A stretch of DNA of 64,000 nt from positions 1-64,000 of the IMG/VR virus record IMGVR_UViG_3300008267_000038, one strand, 5' to 3'. Shown here one piece after another: positions 1 to 9,414 of the stretch; position 1 is the stretch's first letter; every line of letters begins with the position of its first letter. The notes below the pieces were generated by a model. It did not search any database. It was not told the DNA's origin and saw nothing but the letters and a program-made list of their open reading frames with translations. This stretch comes from a virus. Made by a program: the position numbers and the translations under genes.

Positions 1-903
1 GGTAGCCGCCTCAACCCACGTCGTCGTTGCGTTCGTGGGAGTCGGGGAAGCATCATCGCCACCCACAAAGACCGTCGTGCCTCGCAGGTACGCCTTTGTG
101 GTCGTCGCCACCGTTCCCATCGTGAGCGTGGTCGATCCAACACCGACGTTCACGGTGTTGCCAGCCAGAGCCGTCGTCACCGTACCAGCCGTCGTGTTGC
201 CGACCGTGACGGTGGCCGAGTTTGCGGTCGTCGTACCAACGCTGATCGCGGACGTGTTCGTGTCGTTTCCGACACCCACCGTGTTGCCGTGGATGTTCGT
301 CGCAACCGCGCCGCCGACGAAAGACGATGCGTTACCTACCTGAACGGTCGCGGTAGCGTCCGTGACGCTACCGACGCTGATCGTGGTCGTGTCGGAGTCG
401 TTACCCACCCCGACCGTGTTGCCGTGGATGTTCGTCGCAATCGTGCCGCCCCACGCGGCGAAACCCAGTTGAATCAATGCGTTGTTAGCGACCGTGTTAC
501 CGATCCAGATGGCCGTTGTATCGTCGTCATTACCAATGGCAACCGTGTTGCCGTGGATGATCGTATCGACCGTGCCACCGGGAGGCGCGTTGCCTAGCTG
601 GATGGTAGCGGTCGTGGAAGTCTGGCCCAAGAGGCCGATACGGATGTTGGAGCCACGGATTTCGGTGTCCGAGGCGACCCTGCCCATCGTCAGAGCCGTC
701 TGCGACACCGTACCGATGTCGAGAGCGCCCGTGGAATCGAACCACGGCGACAAGACCTGTGTGGAGGCGAACAACACCGAGACGCTGGTGATGCCCGTAC
801 CAGCCCCCGAGGGAGCCAGCAGGGCGTTGGCAGGCACCGTAGAGGCAGGGAGTCGGCCCGCCCCCGGTTGAACGATCTGGTTAGGGTCTGAGTTGATAGG
901 CAT
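1..903 (-). CDS. Repeat-containing tail fibre or virion protein (3' end beyond window)
   Basis: The minus-strand frame opens at ATG 903 and stays open to base 1, so only the first 301 residues are visible. After about 110 residues comes a tandem repeat of about 43 residues. Each unit starts IHGNTV followed by (A/G)(I/V)GND and contains a second G-N-x-x strand; three units are clear and a diverged fourth starts AGNTVNVG. The pattern suggests a beta-solenoid or triple-stranded fibre shaft. A GAGG ribosome site lies 5 nt before the ATG and overlaps the stop region of the upstream structural gene. It is the most downstream gene of the fibre cluster seen here. Function is inferred from the repeats and position. 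Confidence 0.75.
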   Translation of the reverse strand, partial: MPINSDPNQIVQPGAGRLPASTVPANALLAPSGAGTGITSVSVLFASTQVLSPWFDSTGALDIGTVSQTALTMGRVASDTEIRGSNIRIGLLGQTSTTATIQLGNAPPGGTVDTIIHGNTVAIGNDDDTTAIWIGNTVANNALIQLGFAAWGGTIATNIHGNTVGVGNDSDTTTISVGSVTDATATVQVGNASSFVGGAVATNIHGNTVGVGNDTNTSAISVGTTTANSATVTVGNTTAGTVTTALAGNTVNVGVGSTTLTMGTVATTTKAYLRGTTVFVGGDDASPTPTNATTTWVEAAT

Positions 904-910
904 TACGTCC

Positions 911-3130
911 TCACGCCCGCTTGTTCAGAAGGTTGCCCTTGATGTGGAAAACACAGGCCGTCGTCGTGTTGCTGTTGGGGTCGGGGTTGAAGAACACCCC
1001 GTTGGTCTTGTCAAAGATCGCCGCACGAACCAGCAGCACCATCACAAGCTGCCCCTTGCGACCAAAGAAAACCGAACCGCCCGCCGCGTCATCCGGCAAC
1101 TCGGCCAAGAAGGCCAAGAAGTTGCGGTGCCGCTTCGCATCCGTGAGAGGCTGCGAGTAGGCGTTGGGGTCATAGAAGGAGGCCGTCGCCACGGGGTAGA
1201 AGGTGCGATCCTCGACATCGACGTGACCCGCAACCCGCTCGAACGACACTTCCTGCGGGCTGGGGGTGTAACCAACGTAGATGGGGAGCCGCAGGAGGCC
1301 CGTCGAAGCGTTGAACTCCGAGGTATAGACCTTGCCACCAGCCGACAACTCGTGGTCGCCGTTGAAGGTGCCCGTAGCCGTAGGGTAGATGCCACCGATC
1401 TGCGTGAACGCCGAAGGGTACGGGTATGCGGTGTCGAGCGATCCCGAACCGACCGTCAGAACGTGCAGGAAGTTCTCAATGAAGCGGGGCGTCACCGTCA
1501 ACGGGTTGGGAAGGCTCGCTTCCTTGCCGGTCTGCGGGTACCGAGACTCGTAGGGGATGTTGACTTGGATGGTGTTGGCCTGCACGGGCCGTAGCGGCGT
1601 GTACTGAACGACAATGGTGTGGCCTGCCGTCAACGCTGACGGGAACGTGAGGATGGTGCCGTCACTCGAAAGCGTCGGCGTGGCACCCACACCGTTGACC
1701 GTGACGGTCCCGATGCTGACCGCTCGTTCCGGCAAACGTTGGGTGGTCGCGGCCACCGCGATCATCGTGTAGGCAGCCACCACGGGATGCTGGGCTTGTA
1801 GCCGGATGCCTCGGTGGGCCGTATCGTAATCGCTGCTCAACGTCACGCCTGGCAACGCCGAAGGGTTGTTGATCGAAACCGACGACGCATAGGTGTTGGT
1901 CGGGGTGCGGGACAACCCTAGCCCTGCGGGGTACTCGACGACGAGATCAATGAACAGGCGCTCGTTCGTGAGGCCGATTGCAGGGAGGCTCGTGAACGTA
2001 AAGGTGGGGGCGACAATCGGGAAGGTGCCGAGGTTCGTGATGGGGCCAACGTAGTCCTCGGCGCTGTAGTTGGCTTTCTTGCCAGCCACCTCACCGACCC
2101 ACCTCATGTTCGTGACATCCACGAGGATGCCGCCCGCCGGGTTGCAGTTCAACCAGTTGAAGGCGCTCGCCCCATAGACAGGCAGGGACGTTGGGTCGAT
2201 GGTGATGGCGTCTCCGACCGTCCACGATCCACCAGGGGCACTATAGACGACCGTGATGATCTCGGTGTTGGGCTTGTCGGTGAAGAACCGCCGCACGCTG
2301 TCAAACTGGCCGATGAAGTTGCCACCGTCCGTGTAACCCGTGACGTTTGGAATGGTGCCCGGCTGCACGCCGATCTCGTCACAGGTCAGGACCGTGGCTC
2401 CGAAGTACCCACCGCCCTTGACGGTAGCGCCCCACTCCGTCCGAAGATTGTTGTCGAGGAGCAAGCCAAGGTTACGCGCCAGAACCTCTTGGTAGTTCCA
2501 GCCGGTCGGACTGACACCCCTGCGAAGGTCGATGATGTCTCGGGCGTCCACGACGTCCGCAAACAAGCCGTCGGGCCGCCCCGAGATACCAGACGAGAAG
2601 ATGCCTGCCCCGTTGTGGTTGGAGAGACGGTCATAGACCGTGCTGTTGCGGCGCACCACTCCCACGAGTGGTACCGCGTACATGAAGCCGTCCACGGTAC
2701 CAAGGTCCGTCTGTGCGGTACCCGAACCGTCACCCGCTACCCAGAGGCCCGAGTCTCCTGCGGACGATTGATTGAAGTAAGTATAGGAGATCAGCGAAGT
2801 GCCATCCGGCACACCAGCCGAGGCCGGAACCGTGCTGGCCGTAACAGTCGGATCGTCCATGCCCTCGGGGTACGTTTCGAGGTCCACGTTGGGGATGACC
2901 CGTAGGCGGTACTGAATCTGGACCCGTTTGGTTGTCTCGGCCCCCACGTTGGTATCGAGGAGGTCATCATCCAGCGTGTACGGGTTGACGTCTAACGTGA
3001 CCTTCACGTTACCGTTCGACCAGATGCGGGTCAGGCCGCTCTTACCGTCGCCCGTCGCCGCCGAGATGAGTCGCCGCCAGACCTCAAGGATCACTAGGTC
3101 GGTTCGCCTTGCCCCAAGCCCCACGGGCAT
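911..3130 (-). CDS. Large virion structural protein, probable remnant or downstream half of a split gene
   Basis: 739 residues from ATG 3130, beta-rich and without a recognised catalytic motif. The first residues include the run RRTDLVILEVWRRLI, which I associate with the interior rather than the start of large phage structural proteins. The ORF overlaps the 84-aa gene at 3084-3338 by 47 nt in the +1 frame relative to it. The start has only a weak GGGG upstream as a possible ribosome site. Together the two ORFs look like one ancestral protein (short head segment plus this body) separated by a frameshift or deletion, or joined by recoding. The C-terminus ends normally 8 nt before the next gene. 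Probably a fibre or baseplate appendage protein. Confidence 0.7.
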   Translation of the reverse strand: MPVGLGARRTDLVILEVWRRLISAATGDGKSGLTRIWSNGNVKVTLDVNPYTLDDDLLDTNVGAETTKRVQIQYRLRVIPNVDLETYPEGMDDPTVTASTVPASAGVPDGTSLISYTYFNQSSAGDSGLWVAGDGSGTAQTDLGTVDGFMYAVPLVGVVRRNSTVYDRLSNHNGAGIFSSGISGRPDGLFADVVDARDIIDLRRGVSPTGWNYQEVLARNLGLLLDNNLRTEWGATVKGGGYFGATVLTCDEIGVQPGTIPNVTGYTDGGNFIGQFDSVRRFFTDKPNTEIITVVYSAPGGSWTVGDAITIDPTSLPVYGASAFNWLNCNPAGGILVDVTNMRWVGEVAGKKANYSAEDYVGPITNLGTFPIVAPTFTFTSLPAIGLTNERLFIDLVVEYPAGLGLSRTPTNTYASSVSINNPSALPGVTLSSDYDTAHRGIRLQAQHPVVAAYTMIAVAATTQRLPERAVSIGTVTVNGVGATPTLSSDGTILTFPSALTAGHTIVVQYTPLRPVQANTIQVNIPYESRYPQTGKEASLPNPLTVTPRFIENFLHVLTVGSGSLDTAYPYPSAFTQIGGIYPTATGTFNGDHELSAGGKVYTSEFNASTGLLRLPIYVGYTPSPQEVSFERVAGHVDVEDRTFYPVATASFYDPNAYSQPLTDAKRHRNFLAFLAELPDDAAGGSVFFGRKGQLVMVLLVRAAIFDKTNGVFFNPDPNSNTTTACVFHIKGNLLNKRA

Positions 3131-3338
3131 CGGACGTCCCCAGAAAGTCAGTAGCGATCCAGCCCGAAGGCATCAGTTGGCGTAGGGCTGCCTGAGTCAG
3201 ACCGCCCGCCAAGTCGCCACCAAGGTTCAGTTCCTTGTCGAGGACCGGCTTGCCCGCCTGATAGACGGGCGTTTCCCAATTTCGCCCCGAGGGGTCAAGG
3301 TAGCCACTGACGGCAGGGCCGTAGTTCTTGCTGCTCAT
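3084..3338 (-). CDS. Short N-terminal structural fragment overlapping the next gene
   Basis: 84 residues starting MSSKNYGPAVSGYLD, with a GAGG ribosome site in the 22-nt gap to the preceding gene. It ends with the codons CCT TGA while the +1 frame continues as the 739-aa protein. The content (GKPVLDKELN, LMPSGWIATDFL) has the look of the N-terminus of a long phage virion protein, not of a complete small protein. It could be a truncated remnant, a small separate protein, or the first part of a recoded fusion. The sequence alone does not decide among these. Confidence 0.6.
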   Translation of the reverse strand: MSSKNYGPAVSGYLDPSGRNWETPVYQAGKPVLDKELNLGGDLAGGLTQAALRQLMPSGWIATDFLGTSDARGAWGKANRPSDP

Positions 3339-3360
3339 AGGGTGATCCTCTCGGCCCGTA

Positions 3361-4005
3361 CTAGAAGGTCAAGCGCCACACAATCGTCATCGTGGAGGTC
3401 GGAGGCTTGCTGATGACGGGAAACGTCAGGTAGTTGATGAGCGTTTCCTTGGTGGTGAGGACCACGGTGGCGTCGTAGGTGCCGTTCGCGGGCGTCACAG
3501 GGTTCTTGATGGCGAGGTTCGACGACACGTTGCCGCCCACCAGACCCATCTCACAGAGGGGGCCGACGGCCTCCGACTCCGTAAAGGTGGTGGTGAAGTC
3601 CACCACGTTCGTGGGGTACCCGACAGGGATGCCGCCCGAGTTGATGAACTGTGTGTTTGCAAAAGTCTTGCGGGCGATCTCACTGTAGAGGGATCGCTGC
3701 GTGTTGGTGGGGGCCGGTGGCGACAAGACGCTCCAACCGGCGTCACCCGTACCTACCGCGAGACAGAAGGCACCGAAGGGTGCCTCCGAGTTGTCCTTGA
3801 GAAGTCGGGCCAAAAGGATGCTGGCATCCTTGACGACGAGATTTCGATGCTCGCGGCGCTCCACGAGGTCACCCGAGGTCCCGTCCCGCAACTCCACGGT
3901 GACGTCACCCCTGATGTAGTACCCCTTGGGTTCTTCCACGCGGCTGACGAGGTTGAGGGAGAGACGGGACTCTTGGGCGGTCGGCAGCGACTCAACACTC
4001 TTCAT
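3361..4005 (-). CDS. Putative tail fibre/appendage protein
   Basis: 214 residues from ATG 4005, preceded by a purine-rich AGGAGAA ribosome site. After a polar N-terminus, the region YIRGDVTVELRDGTSGDLVERREHRN is beta-rich, followed by NLVVKDASILLARLLKD and a hydrophobic AFCLAVGTGD segment. This layout (a line about the product of a property, then an invariant small-protein core ending in a beta strand) is common in fibre-associated phage proteins, but I do not recognise a named family. It sits between the split 84/739-aa pair and an Ig-like protein in the fibre cluster, so an accessory adhesin or fibre connector role is inferred. Confidence 0.6.
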   Translation of the reverse strand: MKSVESLPTAQESRLSLNLVSRVEEPKGYYIRGDVTVELRDGTSGDLVERREHRNLVVKDASILLARLLKDNSEAPFGAFCLAVGTGDAGWSVLSPPAPTNTQRSLYSEIARKTFANTQFINSGGIPVGYPTNVVDFTTTFTESEAVGPLCEMGLVGGNVSSNLAIKNPVTPANGTYDATVVLTTKETLINYLTFPVISKPPTSTMTIVWRLTF

Positions 4006-4056
4006 CTGGTTCTCCTGTTCATCTTGGGTGGGGCCATAAGTGGAAGTGCGACCCCC

Positions 4057-5235
4057 TTACGGCTCCAAGTTGATGTGCGACGGTGTAGGTACCACAGGAA
4101 TAAGGTTGTTGGCGGTGATAAACGGAGCGTGCCCAGCCGCCGCAGGGACACCGAGTTCCCAATAGGTGTTGTTGAGGAACGCCACCTGCGCGGGGTCCCA
4201 AGTCAAAAAGTAGGCGTCGGCTGGCCCGTCCTCGGGAACGGGCATCGTTTCCGTGCGGAGATCGTCCACCGTGATGGTGGCCTCCATGAGACGCGGAAAG
4301 GCTGCCCACAGCACTACCCCTGGGCCATTGAGGAGACGAGGCGATACCCCCGACTGCCAAGTGTAGAGGGGGAAGGGGTCGAGGACGGCCGGAAACTCAT
4401 AGGTGTCATATGCGGCCGTGCAGACATCCACGCTCTGCACCTCGATGGCAGAGTTGGCGATAGGGGCTTCAAGGGCGGGGCTGAAAAACACCTGTCCGAG
4501 AGGAGTGCCGAACAACCCTCCCTGCACCTCGCCGGTAAACCGAGACAGCGGTACCGTCACGGTGAGGTCTGGGTTGACCCATTGGAAGGTCGCCGTTCGA
4601 GGGATCAGGGACAAAAACCCTGTCGTCACCACCTGGTTACTGACCTCGACGATGTTCCACTCCGTCGTCGAAAGGTCGCTGGCAACCCGCAACACCAACG
4701 AGGTCGGGCTGCCTGGCTGCTCCTGTGTGACCTCTTGAACGACGTTGAAAACCCCTGCGACGTCCTTCACGGCATAGCTGGCGACGTCAAGCAGAGCGGC
4801 GTTCACCTGCATGGGCCGAACGAAGATGAGGCGCAGCCGTCGCGGACCCACGGCAACCGCCGTAAAACACGGCTCCGTACTGTACCCCGTGAAGATGGCC
4901 GACCTGTGCTGCCCATCCAAAGGGATGTTCGAGAGGGTGAGCAGCGAATCGACCACCACCGTGTAAAGCTGGTAGGACTGAACAGAGGTGTAGAGATACA
5001 GGGAGGCTGGGCTAAGGGGATCGGGTACGACACGATTGATGGTCAGCCCGGCAATCGTGTAGTTGGACGGCTGGAAAGTTGCTGGGTAGGTCGGATCGAG
5101 GTTGTCATCGAAGGTCAGCCGCACCACATAGGGGTTGACGGCCTCCGCAGCGATGAGCCGGAAGGTAGTGGTGGCGATGCCGCCGTAGGTGCCGGTGCCG
5201 TATGGCCCCGTGCCGAAGTAGCCGACAACAGGCAT
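4057..5235 (-). CDS. Ig-like virion protein with GYxGxGPYGTGTYGG N-terminal tag
   Basis: 392 residues. The extreme N-terminus carries GTGPYGTGTYGG, nearly the same glycine/tyrosine tag as the start of the adjacent 1,387-aa protein. Two consecutive segments (about residues 25-115 and 120-210) look like SbsA/big-Ig type beta-sandwiches, with strands such as VVRLTFDDNLDP and LRLIFVRPMQVNA. The rest is beta-rich and unassigned. It starts 3 nt after the stop of the 1,387-aa gene, so the two are translationally linked. The shared tag suggests both dock on the same virion partner. Role as a fibre or baseplate decoration protein is inferred. Confidence 0.65.
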   Translation of the reverse strand: MPVVGYFGTGPYGTGTYGGIATTTFRLIAAEAVNPYVVRLTFDDNLDPTYPATFQPSNYTIAGLTINRVVPDPLSPASLYLYTSVQSYQLYTVVVDSLLTLSNIPLDGQHRSAIFTGYSTEPCFTAVAVGPRRLRLIFVRPMQVNAALLDVASYAVKDVAGVFNVVQEVTQEQPGSPTSLVLRVASDLSTTEWNIVEVSNQVVTTGFLSLIPRTATFQWVNPDLTVTVPLSRFTGEVQGGLFGTPLGQVFFSPALEAPIANSAIEVQSVDVCTAAYDTYEFPAVLDPFPLYTWQSGVSPRLLNGPGVVLWAAFPRLMEATITVDDLRTETMPVPEDGPADAYFLTWDPAQVAFLNNTYWELGVPAAAGHAPFITANNLIPVVPTPSHINLEP

Positions 5236-5238
5236 CGT

Positions 5239-8200
5239 TTAGCTCACAACCGTCACGGTGACGGTGTTGTGGGACGGGTTTCGGACGATCTGGTAAGTGT
5301 GGTACGCCCCGTCAAGGAAGTCGAAGGGGATGCCTGCCAGCACACGTTGGGCGTTGAGGTCCACCACCGCGACGTACCGCTCTCCCGAAGGCAGGGTCTT
5401 GAACGCTAGGGCGACCGTCATACCAATCGCTGAAAAACCAAGCCTGATCTGGGAGTCACCCAACCCGTAGGTACCGTCCTGCTCGACTCGGATGCGGAAC
5501 GACACACGGGTAGAGAGGCTCGGAGAGTCGGTGAGAGGGGTGTTGTTCCGATAGATCGTCCTCGTGCCCGTCGCATCCGTGCCGTAGTTCAAGTGCAGGT
5601 AGGTCGCCTGCCGTGTGACGTGTGCGGCGTCGTCCGATGCCATCGTCCAAGGGGTAGGCTGGTTGGCGGCGTCCTCGGGCAGCGTCGTCCCGTCGTAGGA
5701 GAGGCAGACTTCCTTCTGCCACTCGAACGAGTAGTGGTGGAAGCTGTCTTGGTCGGTGAAGGGCGCGATCTTGTTGGGCTGGCCGGTAGTCTGCTCGATG
5801 ACCTCAAGGCTGTTGTAGAGGACATCATCGGGCACGAGCAGTCGCCACACCGACGTACCATCGTTGAACTTGAAGTCGCCGTCCACGTTCATGACGTCCT
5901 CGGCACGGTTGAAGGCCGAGAGGAAGCGGCGGTACGGCGTGGGGACTCGGACCTCCGAAGTCTGTGTGCGCGGGTAGAGGGGCGTGTCCTCGTTTAGCTT
6001 CGTGTACGCCTCAAGGGCAGGGTTGCGGAAAACGTCGTCCGTGCCCTGCGGAGGGATACCCGTGCTGCTCGACCAGAAGTTCGTGTGGGGGTGCGGGATG
6101 TTGGTCCGAAGATGCTCGGGACTCGCCATCACGTTCCGCTGGTTCATGTTCTGGTGATGCGGGACGATGCGAAGTTCGTTGGGCGATCTCGTGATCCCAT
6201 AGCGAACATAGTCCCACGCCGACGAGGATAGGCGCGTGGGGTCGAAGGCTCCCCAACAGATGCTCGGGAGGCCGCCAGCCAGTTGCCGAGGGATGCCAAC
6301 CGCGCTGTCGGGAAGGTCAACGTTGTTGTAGCCGACCGAGATGAAGGGTTCTGGGTCGGCATCTTGGATGACCGTCACGGCCCCTGCGGGCGTTCGAGCG
6401 ATCTTGTAGTTGTGGGCGGTACGCCAATCCGTCTGCAACGGAACTCGGAAACTCACCGTGCTGGGCTGCAACGCCACCACACGGTCGAGCGACAGGGCGT
6501 TCGAGGCTACCGAGAGGATACCGTACACCCCCTTGTTGGGGCCGTCGTCGATGATGAGGTCATCCCCTGCCACCAGTGAAGGGGGAGGCAGGGTCGGAAG
6601 CGTCACGGTACTGCCCTGCACGGTGACGTTGCGGTAAGACGCCTTGAGCGGGAGGTGGTAGCCGATGAGACTGTCGGAGTCCTGCCCGCGCCACAACCCC
6701 ACATAGAACTTCTGGTCCGACCAGAGCCGCCACGCATTGACGTAATGCCAATCTGTCGTGCTGACCGCTTGGTTGCTGGAAGGCACCGCAGAACCAAACG
6801 ACAGAACGCCTGTCAGACCTCCCCCAGAGGGCGCGGCAAAGGCCGTGTAGGGAAGGATACCCAGCAGCCCTTGGTCGGCAAACAGCGTGACGTTGCCCCC
6901 AATCTTTGCCACTCGGTAGATGTGTGGCTCGCCGTCCCCCCACTCGAACGGGTACCCCGCCAACACCGTACCGTCTGAGTGGAAGGCCACCTCGCGGACG
7001 CCACCGTTGACTCGCAACAAGACCCCGAGGGTACGCTGGCCGTCGTAGGCGTCCGCAGACACCCCGCAGAAGCCCACCCCGTCTGCCGTGTAGGAGTGAA
7101 CGTGGCAGCGGAACTCCACCATGTAATCGTTGGAGGCACCGATGACGCGCTCATCCGACGTGAAGGGGGCAACGTCGTCCACATAGTAGACGAGGCCGCT
7201 TGTCGCCTGCGTGTCGGTGATGCGGAGGACTCGGCCAACCATCTGTGAGGAGGCCGTACCCATCTGGGACCACGGCGTGGGTGCCCACTCGGTCGGGAAA
7301 CTACGGCCACCGTACCCAAGAATGGGAGCAGCCTTGCTGGTGAGAAACGAGAGTTGTGTGAGACGGGTACCATCGTCAATCGCCACCATCACGGCATTGG
7401 GGGCCACCCCATGCGTGTAGGTGTACCCTTGGACGGAGACATCGAGGATGACGTCCGATGAAACCTCCAAGAGAGGCTCGATCCGCATGAGGCCACGGAA
7501 GTCACCCCCAACAAGCCCTGCTTTCTCGACGGTCGCTGCGTCGGTGGCGCTCGTTGAGCCGATAAGGACGAACTGTGAGGAGAGAATCGTCTCTGTCCCG
7601 TGGTAGCCCACGGGCGTCCAAGGGAAGGCCGCTTCCTCGGGGTGATCGTTGCCCTCGTAGCTTACAAAGACGCTAGGTGCCGTCTGGAGGGGGTTGGTAG
7701 GAAGCACTTGGTAACGGACGAAGTTCCACGCCGAAGTGTTGGTGGCGGCCCGACCAAGCGAACCCCAGAACACCTGCTGGACCTCGTTGAAGGGCGCAGG
7801 GACGTCCTCAAGGAAAGGTAGATCGTCCTCGTGAACCTTGAGGATTTCCACCACCTCGCCGTCGATGTAGAGCCGAACAATGCCGTCGCGGCCTCGGAAG
7901 ATGCGGTAGCTGCGAGGGAGCGACCAATCGAGCGTAGCGGGCGCGTTCGTAGCGTCCCCGTTCGTGTCGATGCCGCCCGTCCATGCCGCAGCGTCATCCG
8001 GCGTGTCAGCGTAGTCCTTCCGCAGGAAACCCACCTTCTTGATACCGCCGACTTCAACGAAGCCCACCAGCATGGCTCGAAGGTCCGTAGAGTACCCCGC
8101 CGCCAACCCAGACCACACCCCTTGGTAGAGGGTGGCGGTTGCCGACTCGATGCTCCACGCCAACGCAAAAGCATGGGGGAACGTCTGGTCGAGCCGCCGC

Positions 8201-9402
8201 CGCCAAAAGAGCGGGTTGCCGTTCGGGAACACACCCGCAGACGTTTTCTGAACGACGAGGTTGGAAGCCGTCAGAGTAGTTGAGCCAGACCCTATCCGCT
8301 CCCACGGGTAGTAGATGTCGTTCTCTGGTAGCCCCGTCGGGGAGTACGAGATGAACTGCGAGGTGACGGTCCGCTCAAGGGGCGGGTAGGCGATCCTGTG
8401 GGTAGGGGTGTTGAACACCAAGAGGTTGGGATCGTTGAAGATCGCCGTGTAGGCCCGCTCGTAGGCTCGGTAATGCAACTCACGCTGGGTGGGTTGCTCC
8501 GATGCGGCGGGCACAACGTTGTCGAGGTCCAGCAGCGTCCAAGACGTGTAGGGTCCGACCAGACCGGCCAACGTCACCTGTAGGCTGGTGGTCGATAGGA
8601 TTGCCCCCACTTGCCTGTAGGTCGTGCCCGTTGTCCCCTGCAACGCCAAAGTGAGGCCGACGAACCCACTCAGTAGTGAGGCGCTCGTGAGCGTCACGGT
8701 GTCGGGGGCCGTCACCGTCACACCCGTACCCTGTTGGATGGTGCGGCTGGCCCTGTAGGAGGATGGCTCCAGCAGGACGTTGTTGTATCGGTAGGTGTGG
8801 TTTGTACCCGCGTTGGGTCGCCCGATGTCATGGTTCCAGCCGTTGAACTTGAACTCACGGGAGTTCAACCGCGTCACATCGACGGTGGGGTTACGAACCC
8901 ACGAGTAGTCCACCTCAACGTGATCGCCCGACGCCAAAGGGCTGGGCATGACGATCTGCCCCAGCAGCCCATAGACGGCATCTGGGGCCACGGGGGTACC
9001 GTTCACCCGTACCGTCACATGGCTGGGCTGGTCAGCGATCTGCCCTGTGCGAGCATCATAGACCCGCCACGATGTCGCAGGCGTGTCGGGGAGCGAGAAG
9101 CTGGCTCGCAACTTGAGTCGGTTCGAGGAGGGAACGCCGAGGATCAGATAATCGCCGTCGTGCTTGCCCGACCCCGTGAGGTTTAGGTACTGGCCGACAA
9201 GGCTGGCCGAGAACTGCCCGCCGCTAACCTGCACGGTGTCATAAGACACGAAGGTTGCCGTGCTGCCCTGCAAGAGGGTGAGGGGCGGCTTGGCGATGGG
9301 TCCCTTGTCGGTGAACACCGAACGGGCATAGGGGGGTTCACCCGGTGGCCCGCCACCGTATGTCCCTGCGCCGTATGGTTCGTACCCGTAGCCTGTTGGC
9401 AC
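5239..9402 (-). CDS. Giant multi-lectin-domain tail fibre/adhesin, C-terminal domain cut short
   Basis: 1,387 residues with a Tyr/Gly tag near the start (GYGYEPYGAGTYGGG). From about residue 340 onward it contains several consecutive concanavalin/LamG-like beta-sandwich units. Each has a strand of the form YRIFRGRDGIVRLYIDGE and closes with a (S/T)xxWxxVRY motif (SAWNFVRY, SAWDYVRY, TDWHYVNA). This fits carbohydrate binding at the cell surface. The last unit stops just after the strand YHTYQIVRN, before the expected DG turn and closing strands, so the C-terminus looks truncated. Contains a short motif-poor linker at about 1,080-1,160. The receptor-binding role is inferred from fold-like repeats and neighbours. 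Confidence 0.7.
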   Translation of the reverse strand: MPTGYGYEPYGAGTYGGGPPGEPPYARSVFTDKGPIAKPPLTLLQGSTATFVSYDTVQVSGGQFSASLVGQYLNLTGSGKHDGDYLILGVPSSNRLKLRASFSLPDTPATSWRVYDARTGQIADQPSHVTVRVNGTPVAPDAVYGLLGQIVMPSPLASGDHVEVDYSWVRNPTVDVTRLNSREFKFNGWNHDIGRPNAGTNHTYRYNNVLLEPSSYRASRTIQQGTGVTVTAPDTVTLTSASLLSGFVGLTLALQGTTGTTYRQVGAILSTTSLQVTLAGLVGPYTSWTLLDLDNVVPAASEQPTQRELHYRAYERAYTAIFNDPNLLVFNTPTHRIAYPPLERTVTSQFISYSPTGLPENDIYYPWERIGSGSTTLTASNLVVQKTSAGVFPNGNPLFWRRRLDQTFPHAFALAWSIESATATLYQGVWSGLAAGYSTDLRAMLVGFVEVGGIKKVGFLRKDYADTPDDAAAWTGGIDTNGDATNAPATLDWSLPRSYRIFRGRDGIVRLYIDGEVVEILKVHEDDLPFLEDVPAPFNEVQQVFWGSLGRAATNTSAWNFVRYQVLPTNPLQTAPSVFVSYEGNDHPEEAAFPWTPVGYHGTETILSSQFVLIGSTSATDAATVEKAGLVGGDFRGLMRIEPLLEVSSDVILDVSVQGYTYTHGVAPNAVMVAIDDGTRLTQLSFLTSKAAPILGYGGRSFPTEWAPTPWSQMGTASSQMVGRVLRITDTQATSGLVYYVDDVAPFTSDERVIGASNDYMVEFRCHVHSYTADGVGFCGVSADAYDGQRTLGVLLRVNGGVREVAFHSDGTVLAGYPFEWGDGEPHIYRVAKIGGNVTLFADQGLLGILPYTAFAAPSGGGLTGVLSFGSAVPSSNQAVSTTDWHYVNAWRLWSDQKFYVGLWRGQDSDSLIGYHLPLKASYRNVTVQGSTVTLPTLPPPSLVAGDDLIIDDGPNKGVYGILSVASNALSLDRVVALQPSTVSFRVPLQTDWRTAHNYKIARTPAGAVTVIQDADPEPFISVGYNNVDLPDSAVGIPRQLAGGLPSICWGAFDPTRLSSSAWDYVRYGITRSPNELRIVPHHQNMNQRNVMASPEHLRTNIPHPHTNFWSSSTGIPPQGTDDVFRNPALEAYTKLNEDTPLYPRTQTSEVRVPTPYRRFLSAFNRAEDVMNVDGDFKFNDGTSVWRLLVPDDVLYNSLEVIEQTTGQPNKIAPFTDQDSFHHYSFEWQKEVCLSYDGTTLPEDAANQPTPWTMASDDAAHVTRQATYLHLNYGTDATGTRTIYRNNTPLTDSPSLSTRVSFRIRVEQDGTYGLGDSQIRLGFSAIGMTVALAFKTLPSGERYVAVVDLNAQRVLAGIPFDFLDGAYHTYQIVRNPSHNTVTVTVVS

Positions 9403-9414
9403 GATGAGCCTCGC

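Noticed and set aside
3847-5409. Long plus-strand ORF of 520 codons
   Set aside because: Lies fully antisense to beta-rich structural genes with good starts; an expected shadow in GC-rich DNA, no ribosome site and low-complexity Arg/Gly/His composition.
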